NCBI GenBank assembly: GCA_964627935.1
Contig: CAZVLB010000010.1
Coordinates: forward strand, 62,001 to 126,000
Reading direction: 5' to 3'
Length of the DNA: 64,000 nt
Source: JAABVY01 sp964627935
GTDB lineage: Bacteria; Zixibacteria; MSB-5A5; JAABVY01
A program made the translations under genes and the position numbers. Within the stretch, counting starts at the first letter, position 1. Each line of letters begins with the position of its first letter. The notes beneath the pieces were generated by a model, which was not told the DNA's origin, searched no databases, and saw only the letters and a program-made list of their open reading frames with translations. Below, in pieces: positions 16,129-23,340 of this stretch.

Positions 16129-16395
16129 TTATATATACCACCAGCGGAAATATATCAATACCAAAATCATAAAAAGAACACTCATAAAGTTTATTACAAC
16201 CTTGACGCCGAAACTGAAGCTGATGACATAAAAGTCAACTTTGCCGGTATCAAAGCCGACCGGGATATTTTTCTGGAGAAGCGTCTTGACCGCGCCCTCC
16301 GGTATATAATATCCGACTATGTCACCGATCAGGCCGCCCACTATGCCGGCCAGAAGCAGCGCCACAATCAGAAAAGTTACATCCCGTCGTTTCAT
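16129..16395 (-). CDS. DUF4321-type small membrane protein
   Basis: 88 aa with two hydrophobic helices: about 8-30 (LIVALLLAGIVGGLIGDIVGYY) and about 62-86 (VVINFMSVLFMILVLIYF). They flank a short soluble segment with KTLLQKNIPVGFD. The glycine-rich first helix and overall plan match the uncharacterised DUF4321 family. The start overlaps the purQ stop (ATGA) and tatA follows 19 nt later, so it is co-translated in the run. Function unknown; the position next to tatA hints at the envelope. Confidence 0.72.
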   Translation of the reverse strand: MKRRDVTFLIVALLLAGIVGGLIGDIVGYYIPEGAVKTLLQKNIPVGFDTGKVDFYVISFSFGVKVVINFMSVLFMILVLIYFRWWYI

Positions 16396-17096
16396 ACCGC
16401 CGCCTTCCTGCTATAATACGCTCGCACAGACTCAAAAAGTTTCAATCCATCCGATGAATTCAGAATATCCTCAACCGCCCGTTCCGGATGGGGCATCATG
16501 CCGAAAACATTGCGGTCACGGTTGCAGATACCGGCTATATTATCAACTGAGCCGTTGGGATTGGCCTTGTCGGTTATATTGCCCTGCCGGTCGCAATATC
16601 TGAAGATAACCTGGTCATTGGCCCTGAGTTCTTCTATCTTCTCCGGATAATCATAGTAATTGCCGTCAGTGTGAGCTATGGGAATGCTTAAAACTTCGCC
16701 CTTCTCGAGGCTCTGGGTCAGCTGGCTGCCGGTCGTTTCCACACGGATATTGACATGCCGGCAAATAAATCTCAGCCCCCGGTTACGAAGCATTGCACCC
16801 GGAAGCAGACCGCATTCCAGAAGAATCTGGAAGCCGTTGCAGATACCCCAGACCATGCCGCCATCCAGCGCAAACTTAACCACCTCTTTGACAATCGGTG
16901 AAAAACGGGCAATTGCACCTGTTCTCAGGTAGTCGCCGTATGAAAAACCTCCCGGCAAAATAACCACATCAGAGCCCTTTAAGTCGCTGTCAAGGTGCCA
17001 GAGGAATTCCACTTCCTCGCCCAGCACATGCCTGACAGCGGCATAGGTATCGTAATCGCAATTGGATCCCGGGAATGTAACTACGCCGAATTTCAT
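16392..17096 (-). CDS. purQ: phosphoribosylformylglycinamidine synthase, glutaminase subunit
   Basis: 234 aa from ATG 17096 (TGATG overlap with purS; an upstream TTG is less likely). Class I glutamine amidotransferase fold: FGVVTFPGSNCDYDTY, VILPGGFSYGDYLR, the nucleophile elbow VWGICNGFQILLE with its Cys, and the His-x-Glu end at GMMPHPERAVED. It supplies ammonia to PurL for step 4 of purine synthesis. PurS is directly upstream, as in Gram-positive-type three-subunit FGAM synthase; purL is not in the window. purB lies three genes away in the same run. Confidence 0.96.
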   Translation of the reverse strand: MKFGVVTFPGSNCDYDTYAAVRHVLGEEVEFLWHLDSDLKGSDVVILPGGFSYGDYLRTGAIARFSPIVKEVVKFALDGGMVWGICNGFQILLECGLLPGAMLRNRGLRFICRHVNIRVETTGSQLTQSLEKGEVLSIPIAHTDGNYYDYPEKIEELRANDQVIFRYCDRQGNITDKANPNGSVDNIAGICNRDRNVFGMMPHPERAVEDILNSSDGLKLFESVRAYYSRKAAV

Positions 17097-17338
17097 CAAA
17101 GAACCTCTATCTTATATTGTTCAATCACGGGATTGGCCAAAAGTTTCTGACAGATTTCATCTATTTCCTTCTCGGCTTCAGTACGATCAGCATGGTCCAG
17201 CTGCAGGTTGAACACCTTGCCGGTGGAAACGCTCTTAACATCATTATAGCCGAGATCCTGCAAAGCATTGAAAATCGTTTTTCCCTGCGGATCCAGGACA
17301 CCCTCTTTGAAAACGACTGTAACCCTGGCTGAAATCAT
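17096..17338 (-). CDS. purS: phosphoribosylformylglycinamidine synthase subunit PurS
   Basis: 80 aa, the expected size. Typical features are ARVTVVFKEGVLDPQGKTI, LGYNDVKSVSTGKVFNLQL and the C-terminal LLANPVIEQYKIEVL. PurS dimers bridge PurQ and small PurL. Its presence implies a small-type PurL elsewhere. It overlaps purQ by one base and follows pssA by 23 nt. Confidence 0.95.
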   Translation of the reverse strand: MISARVTVVFKEGVLDPQGKTIFNALQDLGYNDVKSVSTGKVFNLQLDHADRTEAEKEIDEICQKLLANPVIEQYKIEVL

Positions 17339-17361
17339 CTAAGTTCCTTTCCGTTTTCGCA

Positions 17362-18075
17362 TTAACTGCTGCCCTGATCAGCCCGGAATGAGGCAAGTGC
17401 CTTCACTGCCCGAGCCGAAAGCACCAGTATTATATAGGCCATAATCATAACAAATATCATGACCTGAGGGAGTATAATTAAAGGCAATATAAACAGAATT
17501 GAAAGCAAAAACTTTAACCATTTTGGATGGTCTTGCCTGAACAATCGGAATTTTGAAAACTTTATTCGGGAAACCATTAAGATTGTCAATATCATCACAG
17601 ACGCTATCAAAAATACGGGCATTTGTAATTTTCCAAAGACATGCATGGAGAACAGTACATAGCCGGAAATCATTATACCGCCAGAGGTTATCGGAAGGCC
17701 GGTATAATGTTCCGGATAACGGGTTTTGCTTTCCAGGTTGAAGCGCACCAGCCTGAATGCACCCGCTATCAGATAAGCGCCGATGGCAATCCAGGCCCAG
17801 AAACTAAATAGCTGATATGCATATTGATAAATCAGGACCATGGGGGCGACGCCGAATGATACGAAATCGGCCAGCGAATCGAATTCCGTGCCGAATTTGC
17901 TGTCCACGCTGATCGAACGGGCCACAATACCGTCCAGGCCATCCAGAATAGCGCCGACAGCAATCAAAGCGGCGGCAGCAGTCAGATCGCCATGTACCGC
18001 CGATACAATCGACAGGAAACCACATCCCAGGTTGCCAACTGTCAATGCGTGCGGAAATATTAACCTAAGTTTCAC
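17362..18075 (-). CDS. pssA: CDP-diacylglycerol--serine O-phosphatidyltransferase
   Basis: 237 aa integral membrane protein with about 6-8 hydrophobic helices. It carries the full CDP-alcohol phosphotransferase motif DG(x2)AR(x8)G(x3)D(x3)D at about residues 46-71, beginning DGIVARS and ending EFDSLADFVSFG. It makes phosphatidylserine from CDP-diacylglycerol and serine. The next gene upstream, psd, turns the product into phosphatidylethanolamine; the two genes overlap by 11 nt. Sequence style and psd pairing favour the membrane-bound (Bacillus-like) PssA type. Confidence 0.94.
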   Translation of the reverse strand: MKLRLIFPHALTVGNLGCGFLSIVSAVHGDLTAAAALIAVGAILDGLDGIVARSISVDSKFGTEFDSLADFVSFGVAPMVLIYQYAYQLFSFWAWIAIGAYLIAGAFRLVRFNLESKTRYPEHYTGLPITSGGIMISGYVLFSMHVFGKLQMPVFLIASVMILTILMVSRIKFSKFRLFRQDHPKWLKFLLSILFILPLIILPQVMIFVMIMAYIILVLSARAVKALASFRADQGSS

Positions 18076-18721
18076 TTTCTTTAAACTCCGCCAGTATCGA
18101 TTCGCCCCCCTTCACACTTCTCCCCTTCGATGTCAATATACTGATATTATCCGGCAGATACAAATCGACTCTGGATCCAAACCTGATCATACCAAACCTT
18201 TCACCTATTTTAACCTCCTGGTCCTCTTGAAGATTGCAGATTATCCTGCGCGCCAATGTCCCCGCCCGTTGACAAAAGCCAACTTTGCCCAGGGCATTTT
18301 CCAGCTCAATGACAGTATGTTCATTCTGGCTGGATGCTTTTTCGGTGAAAGCCGGGCTGAATTTGCCTTTATGGTACTCCACGCGTGTTACCCGTCCGCC
18401 CATTGGTGCGCGATTGACATGCACATCCAGAATAGTCAGGAAAATCGAGATACGTGAAGAATAGCCCGCCATATAGTTCGGAATATTGGAATCGACAGCG
18501 ATCACCTTGCCATCAGCGGGAGATATAATCAAGCGCCCGGCGGATGGTATCCGGCGTTCCGGATCACGAAAGAAAAAGAGCAGGAAAAAGGACAAAATCC
18601 CCGAGGCTATGGCCAGAAAAAAAGGGATATCATTGCCTTCCACAAGATACCAGGCCAGCATTCCGGCAAAGATAATGAATGCGGGAAAAATCAGGCTGTA
18701 GCCTTGACGGGCGATCCTCAT
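18065..18721 (-). CDS. psd: phosphatidylserine decarboxylase proenzyme
   Basis: 218 aa, the short, archaeal/Bacteroidetes-like PSD form. Two N-terminal helices (about 8-50) anchor it. The core has ISPADGKVIAVD, FLTILDVHVNRAP (His region) and FGMIRFGSRVDLYLP. In this subfamily the Gly-Ser bond in FGS is the self-cleavage site that yields the pyruvoyl group on the small subunit. It makes phosphatidylethanolamine from the PssA product. The start overlaps the purB stop (ATGA). Confidence 0.94.
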   Translation of the reverse strand: MRIARQGYSLIFPAFIIFAGMLAWYLVEGNDIPFFLAIASGILSFFLLFFFRDPERRIPSAGRLIISPADGKVIAVDSNIPNYMAGYSSRISIFLTILDVHVNRAPMGGRVTRVEYHKGKFSPAFTEKASSQNEHTVIELENALGKVGFCQRAGTLARRIICNLQEDQEVKIGERFGMIRFGSRVDLYLPDNISILTSKGRSVKGGESILAEFKESET

Positions 18722-20010
18722 TTGAAAACCCGTTTAAAGATCTTGTCCGTATGTTTGAGATACGATTTCAGGTCAAATATATCTTCGAGCTGCCTCTGCG
18801 TGAAATGTTTTTTAAGCTCCTTGTCGTTCATGATTTCCAGCTTAAAATCCGCCCCTTCGTTCCAGGCTTTATGTGCCGCTTTTTGAACTATCCGGTAAGC
18901 CTTCTGACGGGAGCCCAGCTTTTCGGTCAGGATCAGAAGCAATCGTCCCGATACATACAATCCGCCGGTCAGTTCAATATTTTTATACAGGTTGTTTTCA
19001 TAAACAACCAGGTTCTTCAGGATCTTTGTCATACGAACCATCAGGTAATGAAGCCCGATTGTCGAATCCGGCAGGATAACTCTCTCGGCCGATGAATGCG
19101 AGATATCGCGCTCATGCCAGAGCGGTACATTCTCCATGGCTGTCATCAGGTTGGAACGAATCACCCGCGCCATGCCGCAGATATTCTCGGCTGATATGGG
19201 ATTCTTCTTATGGGGCATGGCTGATGACCCGGTTTGACCTTTTCCGAAACCCTCTTCCGCTTCTCGGACCTCGGTGCGTTGCAGATGACGAAGCTCCAGG
19301 GCTATCTTTTCAAGCGTTGTTGCTGTCATGGCCACGGCCCAGATAAATTCGGCATATCTGTCGCGGCTGTTGACCTGTGTTGAAATCGGGGCAGGTTTAA
19401 GGCCCAGGTTTTTGCAGACAAGCTTCTCGATACGCGGATCGATATTGCCGTAGGCCCCCACGGCGCCGGAAATCTTACCGTAGGAAATCACCTCATGGGC
19501 TTTTTCCAGACGCTCACGGTTGCGCATCATCTCGTCATACCAAAGGGCGAATTTCAGCCCGAATGATGTCGGCTCGGCATGGATGCCATGGGTACGGCCC
19601 ATCTGGGGCATATCTTTGTATTTATAAGCAGAATCCCTGATCACATCCAGAAGATCATCAAGACGCCCGATCAAGATCTCCCCGGCTTCCTTCAGAAGCA
19701 GGGCATTAGCCGTATCGAGCACATCCGAGGATGTCAGGCCGTAATGGATGTACTTACCGTCCTCGCCGACTGTTTCGGCCACATTGGTCACAAAAGCGAC
19801 CACATCATGGCGGGTTTTTTCCTCGATCTTGAGGATACGGCCGACCTTGAATCCGGCTTTTTTCTTGATTCTTTCCACCGCGACCTTGGGAATTTTGCCC
19901 AGTTCGGCCCAGGCTTCGCAGGCCGCTATCTCCACCTTCAGCCAGGCCCCGAATTTATGCTCATCGGTCCAGATATCGCCCATTTCAGGCAATGTATAAC
20001 GAGGTATCAT
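18718..20010 (-). CDS. purB: adenylosuccinate lyase
   Basis: 430 aa, normal for the short bacterial PurB. The fumarase/aspartase signature GSSAMPHKKNPISAEN is present, with the catalytic Ser in its flexible loop. Other conserved blocks are GLTSSDVLDTANALL, QMGRTHGIHAEPTSFG and HERDISHSSAERVILPD. It catalyses two steps of purine synthesis, releasing fumarate from SAICAR and adenylosuccinate. It overlaps tal by one base (TAATG) and psd by four. Confidence 0.97.
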   Translation of the reverse strand: MIPRYTLPEMGDIWTDEHKFGAWLKVEIAACEAWAELGKIPKVAVERIKKKAGFKVGRILKIEEKTRHDVVAFVTNVAETVGEDGKYIHYGLTSSDVLDTANALLLKEAGEILIGRLDDLLDVIRDSAYKYKDMPQMGRTHGIHAEPTSFGLKFALWYDEMMRNRERLEKAHEVISYGKISGAVGAYGNIDPRIEKLVCKNLGLKPAPISTQVNSRDRYAEFIWAVAMTATTLEKIALELRHLQRTEVREAEEGFGKGQTGSSAMPHKKNPISAENICGMARVIRSNLMTAMENVPLWHERDISHSSAERVILPDSTIGLHYLMVRMTKILKNLVVYENNLYKNIELTGGLYVSGRLLLILTEKLGSRQKAYRIVQKAAHKAWNEGADFKLEIMNDKELKKHFTQRQLEDIFDLKSYLKHTDKIFKRVFK

Positions 20011-20657
20011 TATCTACTTTTCACCTTTTCCCAGTCATCCAGAAATTTCTTTAATCCAATATCTGTAAGCGGATGTTTGACAAGCTGCTGAATCACCTTG
20101 AATGGTATGGTAGCCACATCCGCGCCCATCATGGCCGCCTCGACCACATGCAGCGGATTGCGTATCGAGGCTACCAGCACCTCGGTGCTGTAACCGTAAT
20201 TATTGTAAATCGTCACAATCTGCTCGATCACATCCATGCCGATATGAGAGATATCATCCAGACGGCCCACAAACGGTGAGCAGTACGTGGCGCCGGCCTT
20301 GGCCGCCAGAAGAGCCTGCGAGGGTGAAAAGACCAGGGTCATATTGACCTTGATGCCTTCTTCATCCAGTGCCCGGGTGGCCTTGAGGCCCTCCAGTATA
20401 CAGGGTACCTTGACTACCACATTGGGATGAAGCCCTGCCAGCGCGCGGGCTTCCTTCATGATACCGTCATAATCCACAGCAGTGACCTCGGCCGAGACCG
20501 GGCCCTTGACCTCTTTGCAGATTTCGACAATAATATCCTCGAATTTGCCCGGGACCTTGGAAACAAGGCTGGGATTGGTGGTCACGCCATCCAGGACCCC
20601 CATGGCATTTGCCTGCTTGATCTCGTTGATATCCGCGGTGTCGATAAAAAACTTCAC
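20010..20657 (-). CDS. tal: transaldolase, small TalC/Fsa-like type
   Basis: 215 aa, a single TIM barrel typical of the short transaldolase/fructose-6-phosphate aldolase family. It starts MKFFIDTADINEIKQ and has DGVTTNPSLVSK. The Schiff-base lysine is Lys83 in NVVVKVPC; NMTLVFSPSQALLAAKAGA and FVGRLDDISHIGMD follow. It links the pentose phosphate pathway to glycolysis. Transaldolase and Fsa activities cannot be separated with confidence by eye, but the context is housekeeping. truA is 47 nt upstream. Confidence 0.94.
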   Translation of the reverse strand: MKFFIDTADINEIKQANAMGVLDGVTTNPSLVSKVPGKFEDIIVEICKEVKGPVSAEVTAVDYDGIMKEARALAGLHPNVVVKVPCILEGLKATRALDEEGIKVNMTLVFSPSQALLAAKAGATYCSPFVGRLDDISHIGMDVIEQIVTIYNNYGYSTEVLVASIRNPLHVVEAAMMGADVATIPFKVIQQLVKHPLTDIGLKKFLDDWEKVKSR

Positions 20658-20704
20658 TTATAGCCTCCATTCTATAATGGCACAAGCCTTAGAACAAATT
20701 ATTT

Positions 20705-21436
20705 TCAATCGTAAACGATCTCCATCAGAAACAGGCCGTTGGGAGGAGCGGTAAAGACTTTCTCCGATCTTCTGGGGTTTTCCAGGAGTTCAGTAAAAAC
20801 CTCCTCCTTGCTGAAACCGGCCGCGATTTTGATCATTGTGCCAACCAGCCCGCGCACCATACCATGCAAAAAGCGGTTGGCGGTTATCTGGAAAGTATAT
20901 TCTTTGCCCTTCTTTGTCCAGCTTGATTTTGAAACATAACAGAGATTGGATTTCTTCTGCGATTTACGCACACAAAATGACCGGAAATCATTTTCCCCCA
21001 TGATCATGGCCGCCAGCCTTCTCAGGCAGGCAAAATTGATCTTTTCAGGGTAGCGCCAGTAGTAATGTCTTCTGATACTGCTCCTGTCATTGTAGATCTG
21101 GTATTTATATTTGCGCGCCACGGCCGAGAAACGGGCATGGAATTCGGGATCGGCTTCTGAGCAGGATAGAATCGTTATATCATCCGGAAGTACACGGTTG
21201 AGGGCCTTTTTGATTTTTTCATCGCCCCAGTCAATCGTCGATTTAAAATTGGCTGTTTGACCGAAAGCATGCACACCGGCATCGGTTCGACCCCCGCATA
21301 TTATTTTGGTCCGTTTTCCGGAAATCTCTTGCAGCGCCTTTTCAATCTCTCCCTGCACGGTACGAAGTCCCGGCTGAACCTGCCAGCCGCTGAATTCCTC
21401 GCCGTCATATTCAATTACCAGCTTGTAATTATGCAT
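20705..21436 (-). CDS. truA: tRNA pseudouridine(38-40) synthase
   Basis: 243 aa. EYDGEEFSGWQVQPGLRTVQ at the start and the catalytic aspartate in CGGRTDAGVHAFGQTANF are diagnostic. FLHGMVRGLVGTMIKIAAG is the C-terminal motif. It isomerises U38-U40 in the anticodon stem. It overlaps ecfT by 8 nt, so translation is likely coupled. Confidence 0.96.
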   Translation of the reverse strand: MHNYKLVIEYDGEEFSGWQVQPGLRTVQGEIEKALQEISGKRTKIICGGRTDAGVHAFGQTANFKSTIDWGDEKIKKALNRVLPDDITILSCSEADPEFHARFSAVARKYKYQIYNDRSSIRRHYYWRYPEKINFACLRRLAAMIMGENDFRSFCVRKSQKKSNLCYVSKSSWTKKGKEYTFQITANRFLHGMVRGLVGTMIKIAAGFSKEEVFTELLENPRRSEKVFTAPPNGLFLMEIVYD

Positions 21437-22250
21437 ACATATCCAGTAAAATAGCTACGCCCGTGATCACTATTATAATTGCCAGCCCGGCTATATCCTT
21501 GGCACCGATTTTCATCAGCGCAATTGAGGTTCGTCGCCTGTCCGGGTTAAATCCGCGCGCCTCCAATGCTGATGCCATCTGCCCGGCACGACGAATCGCC
21601 GAGGACAGGACAGCCGTCAAAAGCGGTGTCAGGTTTTTCAACCTGCGAACCGGTCCTCCGCCTGTTTTCAGCCCGCGTGAAATCATGGCGGCCTGAATCG
21701 AACGATATTCTTCCATCAGAAGCGGTATAAACCGGAAACTCAGGAATATCATCAGCCCGGCATGATCGACACGGATGCCGATCCTTTCCAGGGGCGAGAA
21801 CAGGCTGACCAGACCATCAGCCAGATCCATCGGCCCGGTAGTCAGGGCCAGAAGAATCGCCACCGAGAAAAACAGAAGAATTCGCCAGGCATATAAAAAG
21901 CCGGTAACTATGGCATGTTTGTCGGTGCTGAAAAAAAGTATAGATATCGCTTTACCATCGCCCTCTTGAGAAAAAATCAGATGCAATATAAATGTAAACA
22001 ACGCTATTAGAAGAAATGGCAGTATATTTGTCTTGAGTTCGGAAAATGACATCCTGCCCAGAACAAGTAACCCCACAAGGGCGACGCTGAGAACCGCGTA
22101 GCCGGCAATATTCAAAGTAATTGCAACGGCTGTAATAAGCAGAGCAGTAGCGATAATCTTGATACGGGGATCGATTGCCGAAAGCGCAGTTTTACGGGGA
22201 GCGATAACTCCAAAAAGAGCTGAATCCATGTTTATGGATGATGATAACAC
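21429..22250 (-). CDS. ecfT: energy-coupling factor transporter transmembrane component EcfT
   Basis: 273 aa with about 5-6 membrane helices. The two Ala-Arg-Gly coupling motifs that dock onto the ATPases appear as AAMISRGLK and ASALEARGFNP. EcfT joins two ATPases (EcfA/A') to a substrate-binding S protein for vitamin or metal-ion uptake. No ecfA or S gene is next to it: upstream is a TonB-domain gene and downstream is truA. It may be a shared EcfT served by distant partners. The start may be GTG 22250 or ATG 22229; neither has ideal ribosome-site spacing. Confidence 0.88.
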   Translation of the reverse strand: MLSSSINMDSALFGVIAPRKTALSAIDPRIKIIATALLITAVAITLNIAGYAVLSVALVGLLVLGRMSFSELKTNILPFLLIALFTFILHLIFSQEGDGKAISILFFSTDKHAIVTGFLYAWRILLFFSVAILLALTTGPMDLADGLVSLFSPLERIGIRVDHAGLMIFLSFRFIPLLMEEYRSIQAAMISRGLKTGGGPVRRLKNLTPLLTAVLSSAIRRAGQMASALEARGFNPDRRRTSIALMKIGAKDIAGLAIIIVITGVAILLDMYA

Positions 22251-22294
22251 TGCTCCAGCCGTTCCCTTTATTGCGGTTTATGCTAACAAATGTG

Positions 22295-23206
22295 CTACTG
22301 ATCCAAAGTAAAATCTACATTGAATTCGATCCAGGCCGGTATCGTTTTGCCGGTGCTGTCTTTGGCCGGTTCATAGAATGACCGAAATGCCGCATCCATG
22401 GCCGAGTCATCAAACGGCGTGTATCGGGCCTTCTTAACCAGCTCGACCCGCGAAACCGTACCGTCACGATCCACCAGGACCATCATCTCGACCCGATCCG
22501 TACGTTTCATGCGCTTGAGATGAACGGGGTATTCGGCCTCGGCCTTGAAAATCAGCCTGGGATTTTCTGTCGGCGTGGGGAATTTCATATTGAAAGGATT
22601 GAATCCCAGCGTCACAAAACCATCCTCGGGCGGAAATTGCTGAAGCAGCACCTTGGGAAAATTCTCATGCAGAGTATATGAGAAGAACACGAACAGGACT
22701 TCATTGGTGGCTGTATCCGGACGAAAACAATACAGCACTGTAGGCTGGATTATGTCCTGCACGGTAAAGGAATACATGTCCCGGCCATCCTGGCGGTGAA
22801 TAAAATTATCGGTCCTGTCCAGTTGCCTGCCCAGCCGTACATGGCCGCGCATATCGAACTCCCAGCCTTTATCGGAGACGATAGTCTTCTTGTTGTTGAT
22901 GAACATCACATCATCATCGGCGCGCTTGACAATACGGTACGATCCCAGCCGTTTCAGGCTCTCCACGGTAAAGTCGCGCAGAATCAGCTTATCGGCATCG
23001 GGAGCATAGTAGACATTGCGGGGATAGTTTATCATCCACATATCAGGAAAAAGCGGAGGCTGCGGATTTCCCTCCTGCATAAAGCCGGAAAACAGCTCCA
23101 CCGCCACTTTTACAGTAGATTTTGCTTCTACCGGGGTTGAAGAAAAGATCAGGGCAAATATCAGCGTAACTGCTGCAATCCAAAAAATGTGTGTTGATCT
23201 GGTCAT
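22295..23206 (-). CDS. periplasmic protein with a TonB C-terminal domain
   Basis: 303 aa from ATG 23206 (GAGAGG 9 nt before it). A cleavable signal peptide ends near TPVEA-KS. Residues about 30-205 are unrecognised. The last 85 residues match the TonB C-terminal fold: EYPVHLKRMKRTDRVEMMVLV, DGTVSRVELVKKARYTPFDD and AWIEFNVDFTL. True TonB has an uncleaved anchor and a proline-rich spanning segment; both are missing, so it may not transduce energy from ExbBD. It may be an envelope structural or adaptor protein. It could be cotranscribed with ecfT, 44 nt downstream. Confidence 0.78.
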   Translation of the reverse strand: MTRSTHIFWIAAVTLIFALIFSSTPVEAKSTVKVAVELFSGFMQEGNPQPPLFPDMWMINYPRNVYYAPDADKLILRDFTVESLKRLGSYRIVKRADDDVMFINNKKTIVSDKGWEFDMRGHVRLGRQLDRTDNFIHRQDGRDMYSFTVQDIIQPTVLYCFRPDTATNEVLFVFFSYTLHENFPKVLLQQFPPEDGFVTLGFNPFNMKFPTPTENPRLIFKAEAEYPVHLKRMKRTDRVEMMVLVDRDGTVSRVELVKKARYTPFDDSAMDAAFRSFYEPAKDSTGKTIPAWIEFNVDFTLDQ

Positions 23207-23287
23207 AAGCGTAAACCTCTCTCCTCTCAATCAATTGCAGTAATATATATATTTTTACCCATTCTTCAAGCATCCGATCAATATTAA

Positions 23288-23319
23288 ATAAAAAAGCCCA
23301 CTCCCGGTGAATGGGCTTT
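23288..23319 (-). terminator. terminator after the M6 protease gene
   Basis: On the minus strand, AAAGCCCA (23319-23312) pairs with TGGGCTTT (23300-23293), followed by a T-rich tail. Eight base pairs; it lies 22 nt past the M6 stop. Confidence 0.85.
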
Positions 23320-23340
23320 AAATAGCTTATCAATGCCAGA

